Source: a bacterium (GTDB lineage Bacteria; SAR324; XYD2-FULL-50-16). From it: a stretch of 64,000 nt of DNA. Below the pieces are notes generated by a model. It saw nothing but the letters and a program-made list of their open reading frames with translations. It ran no database searches and was not told the DNA's origin. The DNA is taken from assembly GCA_018829445.1 (NCBI GenBank), contig JAHJTV010000018.1, positions 96,896 to 160,895 on the forward strand. The letters are read 5' to 3'. Below are positions 8,768-17,539 of the stretch, in pieces (position 1 is the first letter of the stretch; each line of letters begins with the position of its first letter). A program made the translations under genes and the position numbers.

Positions 8768-10543
8768 TTATTGTTTATAAACTTTGAAATAATCCACCAG
8801 AAATGGGAAAGGTTTAATCTGATATCCTTTTACCCAATCTCTCATTGCCACCTGACCGATTACCTGATAGTGAAAAATCGAAAGAGCATCTTCATATGAC
8901 AACCGTTGTAGCTCATATGACAATTCCTTTACTTTACGGTTATCAAAGCTTGAAGCCAACTCCTCAATCAAAGGATCATATTTTTTTCTGGCCAGGTCGG
9001 TGTATCCTTTTGCTTCCGCATAAAACTCCGTGGAACTCATATGATATGACAAGGCTGCATATGGATGTTGATACTTGGGCAGAATTCCGAATATGGAAAT
9101 AGGGATCGTTTTATCGTTTATGGCACCGACATATGCGGCCCAGGGTAATGAAGTCAGTTCCAGGTTGAATTTCGGGTTAATGCGTTTCAGGTTGGCCTTG
9201 AGGATTTCAAGAGCGCGTTGTCGATGTACTGAGCCTGCGGAATAGGGCACCGTTAGCGTAAATCCTTGTTCCCATACACTTCCCCCATAAGCTTTCTTCA
9301 GATGTTCCTCAGCTTTTTTCAAGTCAAATGTATATTGGGGATTTTCTGGGTTTGCTGTTGGGAATCCAATCAATACCGGGCCATAAGGCTTTTGTCCGGC
9401 ACCCAGCAGAACATCATTGATAAAGGTTTCATAATCGAAAGCATAACAGAACCCTTTCCTGACATCAATATCTCCAAAAAAGTCACTCGGTGTGCCGCTG
9501 TTCCCCAATTTTCCATTTCCAACGTATTTATCCTGTTGAATGGCAAAATTGAAGTTCAGTTTGATCAGCTGGGCCGATGGGATATTTTTTACAATCCTGA
9601 TACCCTGATATCCTTCAACCTGTTGAAGATCCGACAGTGAAAGGGCGAAGAAGTCTACATCACCTCTTTTCAGATATTGAACGGAAACGGCATTGTCTGC
9701 TATTACCTGCCTTACCACACGACTGATTTTTGCTTTTCCCTGCCAGTAATCATCAAATCGAGTCAGAGTGAGTCGTTCCCCTTTCTGCCATGCCTGGAGT
9801 TTGAAAGCGCCTGTGCCCATCATTTTATCGTGCAGAGCATCTTTATCTGTTGTCAGGGAAACAAAGTCCTTGACGGTCTCCGCTGTTCCCGGCCAGGCTC
9901 CCTGTTCAACGCTCCATTTTTTATTCATGATTCCATACGCCATTCCGTTATCGGCAATAATATCCAGAAATGGAGAAAAGGGTTTCAGTAGGTGAAAACT
10001 AACACTTTCCTTATCAGTTGTGATTGCAGCATCAAGAATCTGATATGCCTTTTCCAGGCCCACTTTTTCAATCAGTTGGTTAAAAGATCCCTCTCCAGTT
10101 AAAGGCAGGCTCAGATTTGATTTGGCACCAACAATGATGCCTCTGGTAAATGTATACTTGATATCCTCTGGACGGAGCACCTCTCCATTATGGAATTTGA
10201 CACCTTGTCTGACAGGAAAAGTGATGCTGGTTTTTCCATCCTTCTGAATTCGGATCAATCCGTTTTCTATCGTCGGAACTCTACTCGATAAACCAGGAGA
10301 TAGTCCTTCCTCTCCTGTTTCGCTGATCAGCAGCGAGTCAAAAACATTATATGCAATGCAGGAGGTTGCTGTGCTTAACATAAAATGTGGATCCAGGGTT
10401 TCGATACTGTTTCTGGTGGCTTCCACAAATACATCAGGATTTTTGATTTCTCCTGTCCAGGAAAAGACATCAGTCGATGCCCCAATAATCATTAAAAAGC
10501 AGGAAAGCATTATAAAACGTGCGATCTTAGAGGTGGTTTTCAT
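8768..10543 (-). CDS. ABC transporter substrate-binding protein, family 5
   Basis: A 591-residue periplasmic binding protein (SBP_bac_5) and the first gene of the importer operon. An open frame extends upstream to 10591, but the ATG at 10543 has an AAGGATGAG ribosome-binding site just upstream and is followed directly by a signal peptide (residues about 1-29). The mature domain has family hallmarks: ETLDPHFMLSTA near the start, FHNGEVLRPEDIKYTF at the ligand-binding lobe, and DVRKGFCYAFDYE. The family binds peptides, opines, nickel chelates or glycosides. Nothing here fixes which. Co-transcription with the molybdopterin enzyme at 2902 suggests that the ligand is a redox substrate. Confidence 0.92.
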   Translation of the reverse strand: MKTTSKIARFIMLSCFLMIIGASTDVFSWTGEIKNPDVFVEATRNSIETLDPHFMLSTATSCIAYNVFDSLLISETGEEGLSPGLSSRVPTIENGLIRIQKDGKTSITFPVRQGVKFHNGEVLRPEDIKYTFTRGIIVGAKSNLSLPLTGEGSFNQLIEKVGLEKAYQILDAAITTDKESVSFHLLKPFSPFLDIIADNGMAYGIMNKKWSVEQGAWPGTAETVKDFVSLTTDKDALHDKMMGTGAFKLQAWQKGERLTLTRFDDYWQGKAKISRVVRQVIADNAVSVQYLKRGDVDFFALSLSDLQQVEGYQGIRIVKNIPSAQLIKLNFNFAIQQDKYVGNGKLGNSGTPSDFFGDIDVRKGFCYAFDYETFINDVLLGAGQKPYGPVLIGFPTANPENPQYTFDLKKAEEHLKKAYGGSVWEQGFTLTVPYSAGSVHRQRALEILKANLKRINPKFNLELTSLPWAAYVGAINDKTIPISIFGILPKYQHPYAALSYHMSSTEFYAEAKGYTDLARKKYDPLIEELASSFDNRKVKELSYELQRLSYEDALSIFHYQVIGQVAMRDWVKGYQIKPFPFLVDYFKVYKQ

Positions 10544-10674
10544 CTTCTCATCCTTAAGCGTAAATTGATATTGTGATCGTTCAGTTGCCAATACCTGTAA
10601 CCGATTTGATTCCGATATTTCTAATCAGGGAACTAAGGAATTTTGGAAACAGTCGAATGTCGAGAGGTTAGCCT

Positions 10675-10842
10675 ATAACGGGTTGTACAAATTATCCGGA
10701 TGATTTGCATAACCCGTTATCTGAACATTCACTCGTTGGGAGATTGGTTGTAACAGATCTTATATTAATACCACCGGATGGAGGCGGACACCAATAGATA
10801 ATATTAATAGTCCGGTATTGATATATTGAGATTATCTATCGG
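10675..10842. repeat. Two inverted repeats in the 358-bp gap before the binding-protein gene
   Basis: The gap 10544-10901 holds no gene. It contains a perfect 10-bp inverted repeat ATAACGGGTT (10675-10684) / AACCCGTTAT (10711-10720) with a 26-nt loop. It also contains an 11-of-12 match CCAATAGATAAT (10791-10802) / ATTATCTATCGG (10831-10842). Either could be an operator, a transcript end for the radical SAM gene or a remnant of a palindromic repeat. Neither has a T-tract that makes a classical terminator. The importer promoter should also lie here. Confidence 0.6.
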
Positions 10843-10901
10843 TAGGATGGATCAAACTTCTTATTGTAGGCCTTTTTTAGTAAGCTTTACCGGTTTTAGC
10901 C

Positions 10902-12182
10902 TTACAGACGCTGAATAAGGTACAGGTAGGTCGGTAGTCGGCTTCGCTCTTTTATCTGATAAAAAAGCGGCAACAACGATTCGGCTCTATTCCCTCCCAT
11001 CAACGGAGAAAGATACACAGCTCCTTTACCATTTTTGGGGTTTGGAATATTGCCCAGAAATTCTGTTAGCGACTGATTATGCTCTTGAGAAAGGTTCTCA
11101 CCGAGAAGAAAATTACCCGTAATTTCCAGATTGGGATAGTCACGGTTTATCGTCATCATCTTCTCGAAAGCTTCTCTTACCTCTTTTACAGCCATAGGTT
11201 TTTTTAATTGGTGTAAGGTGTCTTCATCAACCGATTCAAAGCCAATGTTGATGGTTGTATAGAAAGGTGATCGATCGAGTTGTTCGAATAGAGTGTCGTC
11301 GGCTTTTAATAGAGAGGCCACACTGCCGAACAGAAACAGTTTGGGATTGTTTCCGAATGCGTTTCTCATATCCAAGCGGTTATAGGCTTCGATTGCGGAC
11401 CATTCAACCAGTTCTCTCCCGGCTGCAAGGGCATCATGATTACCTAGAAACAATGCTGCGTAGTTTTGGATATTTTCTCCATAAAATGCTTTCAGCATTT
11501 CCAATTGCCGTAAGATTTTCTCCCTGGGCTGCGGTTGAAATTTCTGATGGGTTTTTACTTTGCAGAAATCGCAATGATAGAGACAACCGTCTGCAATAAC
11601 GAGCGGAATAACTTCATACTCCACATGACGGGTGTCCGGCGGTAGAACGGAAAGTCTTCCCCCAATAATCGAGTGCAGAAGCTCCGTTTGTTGAAGCAAT
11701 TTATTGTCATCATTATTCATTACCAGATCAATAAAATTTTTGATCTCCGGGATAAGCCCTTGCTGCCTGGTATCAAAAAGAGTACCGAACAACTGGTACC
11801 AGGCACCAAAAGCCTGAGCAATGTTGGGATCGGAATAGGGATTAAACGCCCAGACTGTATTGGTAGGATATATTGGACAAGGGAGGTAGTACTCTCCGAT
11901 AGCTTCTTTGACCTTTGTCCTTGGTCCAGCGGATGCGCCCACTGAATGATAAACCCAGTCATTACCATCGGTTCGCCTCAAAATTTCTGAAGGGTGCGGC
12001 CAACTCATGTTCAACCCGCGTATCGATTTTATTTCTCCTTTAAGGTTAAACTGGAATTCATAATCCTGGGTCCGTATCTCCGAATACCGTCCGAATCGTT
12101 GAGGAAAACTGGTTTTGTTGAATTGAGAAACACCTTTCTTATCTGTGGTGATCATCATATTTTTCAATCGAATTGAAGTCAT
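10902..12182 (-). CDS. Radical SAM protein of unknown function
   Basis: A 426-residue protein with the radical SAM 4Fe-4S motif C200-x3-C204-x2-C207 (CLYHCDFC), placed mid-protein. About 195 residues precede the motif, which is a long N-terminal region for the superfamily. GNHDALAAGRE and NIGFESVDEDTLHQLKKP fit the barrel (the latter resembles the usual G-ES-----L----K segment). No cysteine-rich SPASM tail is seen. It belongs to the same minus-strand group as the importer but is separated by 358 bp, so it may have its own promoter. It is divergent from the LysR gene at 12339, which may control it. The reaction is unknown. Confidence 0.85.
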   Translation of the reverse strand: MTSIRLKNMMITTDKKGVSQFNKTSFPQRFGRYSEIRTQDYEFQFNLKGEIKSIRGLNMSWPHPSEILRRTDGNDWVYHSVGASAGPRTKVKEAIGEYYLPCPIYPTNTVWAFNPYSDPNIAQAFGAWYQLFGTLFDTRQQGLIPEIKNFIDLVMNNDDNKLLQQTELLHSIIGGRLSVLPPDTRHVEYEVIPLVIADGCLYHCDFCKVKTHQKFQPQPREKILRQLEMLKAFYGENIQNYAALFLGNHDALAAGRELVEWSAIEAYNRLDMRNAFGNNPKLFLFGSVASLLKADDTLFEQLDRSPFYTTINIGFESVDEDTLHQLKKPMAVKEVREAFEKMMTINRDYPNLEITGNFLLGENLSQEHNQSLTEFLGNIPNPKNGKGAVYLSPLMGGNRAESLLPLFYQIKERSRLPTYLYLIQRL

Positions 12183-12338
12183 GTTATAACCTTTTCTCTA
12201 ATTACCTCTTAAGATCTACATCTATGAAGAACAACTCTTGCTTCGTGTCTTTTAATGGAATATTATTTGATCGTATAAACCTTGTCCAACGACTATTTTT
12301 AGCTGTTATGATCAAAAAATTCGATTGATAAATGGAAC

Positions 12339-13229
12339 ATGGAACTGAGACAACTCAAAACCTTTAAAACGGTTGCTGCTACCCTGAGCTTTCATCGGGC
12401 AGCAGAAATTTTGCACTATGCGCAATCAACGGTTTCCGCCCAAATCAGGACGCTGGAAGAAAGCCTTGGTCTCCCTCTGTTCGATCGATTGGGAAAGCGG
12501 ATCAGTCTGACGGGTGCCGGGCAAAAGCTTTTGAACTATGCGGAAAGAATCCTGGATCTTGAGGAGGAGACTTTGACCGAAATGTCAGATGTCCAAGATT
12601 CTCAGGCCAAACTATCCATTCGTATGCCGCAGACCTTATGCGTGCATTATCTTCCCGATATTTTAATGCGCTTTAAGGAGACGTATCCACGGGTAGGGTT
12701 TGACATCAATACCTGTGCTTATCATAGTCTGCAAAGAGAACTAAAGACTGGCGTTATTGACTTGGCCTTCCTGTTTGCAGAAGATTTACCGGTACCGGAG
12801 TTAAAGTCGGAGACTCTAAAAACAGAGAAAATTATTTTAGCTGCCGCCAGTGGTCATCATCTGGCTCGAAAAACGTCGATCGATCTTGAGGACTTAAAAC
12901 AGGAAACCGTTCTGCTGCCACAGCACGATTGCGCATATAAGATGGACTTGGAACGGTCTTTTGCCGAGAATAAAGTTTATCCCAAAGCAATTGCTACACT
13001 TAACAGTGTTGAAGCAATCAAAAATTGTATTCTGAAACGCCTGGGAGTAGGCTTATTGCCGGAACTAACAGTCAAGAATGAGATCCGTGAAGGTCGTCTG
13101 GTTGAACTGTCCGGATTAGCGATTAAACAGGAAGTAGACGTGATCATGTTGAGACATCGCAATAAATGGTTGTCTCCTGTTCTTAAAAGCTTTATTGTTG
13201 AAACCAGGGCGGTGTTTGGGGCATCGTAG
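12339..13229 (+). CDS. LysR-family transcriptional regulator
   Basis: A 296-residue LTTR. The N-terminal winged helix-turn-helix occupies about residues 1-60 (FHRAAEILHYAQSTVSAQIR, then LGLPLFDRLGKRISLTGAG). A linker helix follows, then the two-lobed effector domain from about residue 90. It is divergently transcribed from the radical SAM gene across a 156-bp gap, the classical LTTR arrangement. I infer that it regulates that gene and perhaps the importer/molybdopterin operon. The inducer is unknown. Confidence 0.95.
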   Translation: MELRQLKTFKTVAATLSFHRAAEILHYAQSTVSAQIRTLEESLGLPLFDRLGKRISLTGAGQKLLNYAERILDLEEETLTEMSDVQDSQAKLSIRMPQTLCVHYLPDILMRFKETYPRVGFDINTCAYHSLQRELKTGVIDLAFLFAEDLPVPELKSETLKTEKIILAAASGHHLARKTSIDLEDLKQETVLLPQHDCAYKMDLERSFAENKVYPKAIATLNSVEAIKNCILKRLGVGLLPELTVKNEIREGRLVELSGLAIKQEVDVIMLRHRNKWLSPVLKSFIVETRAVFGAS

Positions 13230-13377
13230 TTACACCTGTAAAATAATTTTGAATCCTTTTTTGTTCTCAGAATGGGAGAAAATCCCAATAAACTCAGAGA
13301 ATGAACTTTTTTTGATGAATGACCTCTGGCAAATCTGGAGGTTGATTCTGTGAGGGCAAAAACAGTCAAAACAGAAG

Positions 13378-13413
13378 TTCAAGGCTAATGGCAGGGTGAC
13401 CCATAGCCTTGAA
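13378..13413. other. Hairpin between convergent genes
   Basis: A perfect 10-bp inverted repeat TTCAAGGCTA / TAGCCTTGAA with a 16-nt loop lies in the 291-bp space between the convergent LysR and HTH-TetR genes. There is no T-tract, so a Rho-independent terminator is not certain. It may be a transcript-end stabiliser or a small palindromic repeat. Confidence 0.45.
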
Positions 13414-13520
13414 GTATCAGATTGATAAGATTGAGTAATAATCTATATGTCTGAGTGCTGACTCAAACGGTAAAACCTTTGGGTTTTCCTGGAAAATCTG
13501 GGGGGATATCCAATATAGTG

Positions 13521-14318
13521 TCAGCCAACCGTATTGATAATATTGTCTCGCACAGTCCAGAAGTCTTTTTGGGTGAGTTTTGACATGTAGATAAAATTTC
13601 CGCCAATGTAGAGACAGATAAGACCGTGCATCTGACTCCAAAGTTTCAGCGTAGATTCTCGAACGTTGTTTGGAGTCACCTCCCGTGTTTGTGTCAAAAA
13701 TTCTTGCAGAACCCTGCGTACCAGGTCGTAAAGATCGTCGATCAGCTTGATCTCCTCCTGTAATGTGCGTGACGGACGCTCATTTGTTCGACTCTCCCGA
13801 CGGCTGAACATAATTTCGTAAAGATCGGCTTGTTTGGTTCCGAAATCGAAGTAGGCTTCAAGGATATGATTTAACCTGTCTTTTGGTGATCCGCCTTTGG
13901 CTTCACTTTCTCTGATCTGCTTCACGAGACGTCTGAATCCGTAGACTCTGACTATATCCAGAAGATCATTCTTGTCATGGAAATAATTATAGAGATTGGT
14001 AACAGACATCCCCATTTCTTTGGCCAACCGGCGCAAGCTAAGGTTTTCACGGCCACTTTCCATCAACAGGTTTAAAGCATGTTCTACGATTCGCATTACC
14101 ACGGGGCTATCAACGGCATTGGGTTCAACGGTAGGAGATTCGGCGATGTTTTGCTTAAGTATCCGCCCGATAGTAGAACGATGAACATTCAATTCCCGGG
14201 CAATTTCACTGGCATTGTAGCCGTACTTCCTGTGAGCCTGGAAAATAAGTCTATTACGGATCTCAGTACTGTCCATTCCTCTTAAAATTCTGTTGAGGCT
14301 GGGTCGGTTACTTTTCAT
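13521..14318 (-). CDS. Two-headed regulator: N-terminal HTH fused to a TetR-family domain
   Basis: A 265-residue protein with two DNA-binding heads. Residues 35-54 (ASEIARELNVHRSTIGRIL) form a resolvase/homeodomain-like helix-turn-helix. Residues 75-125 form a TetR-type head (recognition helix near MSVTNLYNYFHDKNDLL). The rest is a helical ligand/dimerisation domain. Typical TetR proteins are about 200 residues with a single head, so the extra 70 N-terminal residues are unusual. A decayed copy lies at 2461-2800 in the same orientation. Divergence from neighbours gives no clear target. The aldolase gene lies downstream on another transcript. Confidence 0.85.
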   Translation of the reverse strand: MKSNRPSLNRILRGMDSTEIRNRLIFQAHRKYGYNASEIARELNVHRSTIGRILKQNIAESPTVEPNAVDSPVVMRIVEHALNLLMESGRENLSLRRLAKEMGMSVTNLYNYFHDKNDLLDIVRVYGFRRLVKQIRESEAKGGSPKDRLNHILEAYFDFGTKQADLYEIMFSRRESRTNERPSRTLQEEIKLIDDLYDLVRRVLQEFLTQTREVTPNNVRESTLKLWSQMHGLICLYIGGNFIYMSKLTQKDFWTVRDNIINTVG

Positions 14319-14500
14319 GGTGTCAGAGTTGTCTGCTTAAAAACGTCATCAGGCTATTGGTTGACATCAACAGGGTTTGGCATTTCCCTGGGTAAATACT
14401 GGCTGATCATTTTCATTTTACGGAGGAAATCATTTATGTCAAAGAAGAAAACCGGAATAAAGAAGCTGTCCATGAAGAACGGTTTTCTTTTTGTACGGAA

Positions 14501-15349
14501 TCAACCGACCGCCTTTCCCAGGCTGCCTGAAATTATAAAATACTTTTTCAGGATGATATCGACCACCTCTCTTTGGGACATTCTTATACCCTTTCCACTA
14601 AAAGGATTAAACCCACTTGCAGTGGCTTGCAGATAGGGTTTGATGATATCAGTGAAAACATTGATTTTATGGATACCATTCTCAACTGTACGCCGGATGT
14701 TTTCTTCACCAGTACCAGATCCTCCGTGAAGAACCAAGGGGATATTGACGAATGACCGGATATCTTCCAAACGTTTAAAATCGATATCAGGCGTGCCTTT
14801 GTAATGACCATGCTGAGTGCCGATGGAGACAGCCAAGGCATCTACATCTGTATGTTCGACAAAACAACCGGCTTGATTCGGGTCGGTCAGGAAACCGGTA
14901 TCGGTGGGACCTTCAATACCACGCATGTTTGATCCCACGTGTCCAATCTCAGCCTCGACACTGATTCCGACCTTTCTTGCAGCTTGCACGACCTGTCTGG
15001 TCATCTCAATATTCTGTTTTAGGTCAAAAACACTGGCATCAATCATGACACTGGTAAAGCCGGCCTTAATAGCCTTAATGCAGGTTTGTGGATTTTTACC
15101 ATGATCCAGGTGCAGGCACACAGGGATGCTTGCAGCATCACAAAGCGCACGCAGCTTATATGTCCAATGATTAAAACGCCGAAAGCGATCAATAGGTAAT
15201 GGGGGATAACTTGCGATGATAGGCGTGCTATATTTTTCAGCCACAGCAAGATAGTGCTTTAGCATGTTAATACTTAAAAAATCCGGAGCGATAACGGCAT
15301 ATCCCCCCCTTTTGGCGGGTTCCAGAATTTTCGTCAATGTCACCAGCAT
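14501..15349 (-). CDS. Class II (zinc) fructose-bisphosphate/ketose-bisphosphate aldolase family protein
   Basis: A 282-residue class II aldolase (FbaA/GatY/KbaY family), which cleaves a ketose (bis)phosphate to DHAP plus an aldehyde. The catalytic D82 and first zinc ligand H83 lie in LHLDHGK. E132/E134 are in VEAEIGHVG, and the further zinc ligands are H180 in GTQHG and H208 in VLHGGSG. GGSGTGEE and the KINVFTD-type segment bind the phosphate. The length suits the shorter bacterial FbaA/GatY type. Neighbours are a glycerol-3-phosphate dehydrogenase, a kinase-fold protein and an alcohol dehydrogenase, which suggests a polyol or sugar breakdown role ending in DHAP rather than housekeeping glycolysis. 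The precise substrate is unknown. Confidence 0.9.
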   Translation of the reverse strand: MLVTLTKILEPAKRGGYAVIAPDFLSINMLKHYLAVAEKYSTPIIASYPPLPIDRFRRFNHWTYKLRALCDAASIPVCLHLDHGKNPQTCIKAIKAGFTSVMIDASVFDLKQNIEMTRQVVQAARKVGISVEAEIGHVGSNMRGIEGPTDTGFLTDPNQAGCFVEHTDVDALAVSIGTQHGHYKGTPDIDFKRLEDIRSFVNIPLVLHGGSGTGEENIRRTVENGIHKINVFTDIIKPYLQATASGFNPFSGKGIRMSQREVVDIILKKYFIISGSLGKAVG

Positions 15350-15453
15350 GAAACCTCATAATTATCAGGCACTCGGAAAAATCTCCGCTTTTTTTATTTA
15401 TGATTCTTGAGGGCGTATCTTTTTTCAGGAGGCATAAGTCTCATCAGATAACA

Positions 15454-17034
15454 TCATTTCCCCGGTATACTGTGGCAGCGCTGCCAGGTCTCCAGATACT
15501 GCTGTTCTTCCTGAAGCCATTTATCATCATTCCACTCAAGCATCGGCTGACAGATCTTCCGGATTCCGGGTAGAAACTCTTTCCCACCCTGATCAAGCAA
15601 TAACCCAATGCGAGTTCGTCTTAGCATCAGATCTTCAAGATGAACAACTGCTTCATTCTTTGCTGCCCATCGCAGTTCTGCCCACAAGGTTAGCGTTCCG
15701 GGAATTCTCTCCAGCTCACCCTCTTTGGCCGCATTAATCAAATCCACTACCCGGTTACCATAACGTCCCTTCAAGCGTAACACTGTTTTTTTATCCAATT
15801 TTTCTGCAATTGATGTCATCTCCTCCAAAGGCGTAAAAAACGTCTGCTCTTTGCCAAGATCGGGCAACGGCCCCAGCAAGATTTGAGCCGCCTTAAGAGC
15901 ATCCAGAGCTATCAGCCGGAAAGTAGTCAGTTTGCCACCGGTGACGGTCAGCAAACCGTCTTCCTGCCAAACCACGTGATCCCTGGATTCTGCCGACGGA
16001 TCCGCTTTGCCGGAGTCGACAACCGGTCTCACTCCGGAAAAAGTGGCGATAATATCATCCCTGTTAATGCCCAGATCCGGGAAGTGGTGTTGGAGATTTT
16101 CCAGCAGATAATTAACCTCGTCCGAGGTGATTGAAGCTTCCACACTTGGGTCACCGGAATGATCAATATCCGTATTGCCGGTGATGACCCTGCCTTCCCA
16201 GGGTAAGACAAAGCCGGGACGCTTACTGGTTGGATGAGTCATGACGATGCTATTGGACACCGGCAGCCTATCGGCTGAAAACACCAGGTGACTGCCTCGC
16301 AAAGGCCGGACATGTTTTTGATTTGTTTTTTTGACATTGTTGCGAAGGATATCAACCCAGGCACCTGTAGCATTAATCACCTGTTTTGCACTGATTTCCA
16401 TTCTATTGCCGGTGTTGATGTCTTCGATTTTGACACCACAAACATGATCCGTTTCCTTTATCAGCCCATTGACTCTGCAGTAATTAACAGCAACCCCGCC
16501 CTCTTCCCGGGCTTGCTGCAAAACCCTGAGAACAAGCCTGGAATCATCGGTCAAGGATTCATGAAACAAAAGACCGCCTGTCAGGTTTTTCTTGTCAATA
16601 TTGGGTGCCAATTTGACTACATCCCTGCTGGAAAAGGTGTGCTTTCTCAAGCTCCCGTTCATGATATCATAAACCAGCAGAGCAGCTCTCACTATCAAAC
16701 GCTTCATCAGGCTACCCTTGTAAAATGTCATCACCAATCCGAACGTATTGACCAGACCGGGAAGTTCACGCAGAAGTTTCCCCCTCTCTTTCACCGATTC
16801 GTAGGTTAGTTTAAAATTACCCTGTTCCAGGTAACGTAAACCGCCATGTACCAATTGCCCTGAACGACTGGATGTCCCCCAGGCAAAATCACGCTGTTCT
16901 ACCAGCAGGGTTTTCAGATTGTGGCGAACTGCTTCCCGCATGATCCCGGCACCGGTGATGCCGCCACCGATAATCACGAGGTCCCATTTTTCTTTCTTGA
17001 TTTTTGAGAAAACTTCTTCTCTGGTATATTGCAT
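15454..17034 (-). CDS. glpD: FAD-dependent glycerol-3-phosphate dehydrogenase
   Basis: A 526-residue protein. The N-terminal FAD-binding motif is VIIGGGITGAGIMREA, followed by the family stretch TSSRSGQLVHGGLRYLEQG. The C-terminal domain includes LTVTGGKLTTFRLIA, and the characteristic GlpD/GlpA C-terminal helix domain follows. It oxidises sn-glycerol-3-phosphate to DHAP at the membrane and passes electrons to quinone. The GlpA-type [2Fe-2S] extension is not seen. The frame continues to 17073, but the ATG at 17034 starts the standard N terminus and has AGGAG about 13 nt upstream. A miniature transposable element ends its inserted sequence only 39 bp before this start (17073-17231), so its promoter may have been displaced or supplied by the element. 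Confidence 0.88.
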   Translation of the reverse strand: MQYTREEVFSKIKKEKWDLVIIGGGITGAGIMREAVRHNLKTLLVEQRDFAWGTSSRSGQLVHGGLRYLEQGNFKLTYESVKERGKLLRELPGLVNTFGLVMTFYKGSLMKRLIVRAALLVYDIMNGSLRKHTFSSRDVVKLAPNIDKKNLTGGLLFHESLTDDSRLVLRVLQQAREEGGVAVNYCRVNGLIKETDHVCGVKIEDINTGNRMEISAKQVINATGAWVDILRNNVKKTNQKHVRPLRGSHLVFSADRLPVSNSIVMTHPTSKRPGFVLPWEGRVITGNTDIDHSGDPSVEASITSDEVNYLLENLQHHFPDLGINRDDIIATFSGVRPVVDSGKADPSAESRDHVVWQEDGLLTVTGGKLTTFRLIALDALKAAQILLGPLPDLGKEQTFFTPLEEMTSIAEKLDKKTVLRLKGRYGNRVVDLINAAKEGELERIPGTLTLWAELRWAAKNEAVVHLEDLMLRRTRIGLLLDQGGKEFLPGIRKICQPMLEWNDDKWLQEEQQYLETWQRCHSIPGK

Positions 17035-17064
17035 TTTTTGTTTTTTTCTCCTGGCTTTTATAAA

Positions 17065-17239
17065 AATCCACATTAACTATTCAGCAAATTAATTCAACTC
17101 TTCCGAAGAACCCAAGGTGTGGTATTTCAGGAACCTTGGAAGCCAGGGATGGCTTCTCGGAGCTCCAGGAATGGATTTATGCGTTTCCTGAAATGTGCTA
17201 CGCTTTGGGTGCGACTATGCTGAATAGATACAATCCACA
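17065..17239. mobile_element. Miniature element with IS66-type ends, copy 1 (159 bp plus 8-bp target duplication)
   Basis: The element spans 17073-17231. Its ends are TTAACTATTCAGCA (left) and TGCTGAATAGATAC (right), inverted repeats matching at 12 of 14 positions. It is flanked by an exact 8-bp direct repeat AATCCACA at 17065-17072 and 17232-17239. Inside is a long imperfect palindrome, CCAAGGTGTGGTATTTCAGGAA... against TTCCTGAAAT...TTTGGGT (about 17111-17210). It encodes nothing. IS66-family elements are known for GTAA-starting ends and 8-bp duplications, so a non-autonomous derivative is the best reading. See copies at 21844 and 56200. Confidence 0.75.
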
Positions 17240-17323
17240 AATGTTTTATAACTCAATTACGGGTTAAACTGGGAATGCATTTGTTTTTCGATTATGGTTC
17301 AAAACTATAACCGGTCTTAAATA

Positions 17324-17385
17324 GTAGGGCGATCTTACATAGTCGCCTTTGAGGAAGTTCTGGTGGGGGTGTAACCCCACCCTAC
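17324..17385. repeat. Double-hairpin REP repeat
   Basis: The outer arms GTAGG (17324-17328) and CCTAC (17381-17385) enclose two hairpins. The first is GGCGA/TCGCC with a TTACAT-containing loop. The second is GGTGGGG/CCCCACC (17362-17368 / 17375-17381) with loop GTGTAA. The layout is that of the copies at 50.0, 50.4 and 55.8-56.0 kb. It lies in the 505-bp gene-free gap between the kinase-fold gene and glpD, which otherwise holds the element at 17073 and nothing else I can name. Confidence 0.75.
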
Positions 17386-17539
17386 CGTAATCCTTGCTTT
17401 TAATGACAATTTCTTAAATAAATACTTGCGGTGGCAAACCCGGCAAGACAAATAAAATACATCACTAAAGAATTCCAAGACCCTGAGAACCATTTGCTTA
17501 TCACCTGTGTTCAGATTCCACAATTTCAGCAACAACCGG

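Noticed and set aside
13417..13641. 74-codon minus-strand frame overlapping the end of the HTH-TetR gene
   Set aside because: Out-of-frame shadow of the supported regulator. No start signal.
16288..16809. 173-codon plus-strand frame opposite glpD
   Set aside because: Shadow of a well-supported gene on the other strand.
17324..17385. tRNA-like or other structured RNA gene
   Set aside because: The structure is a palindromic REP with other copies in the window and has no tRNA anticodon or conserved loops.
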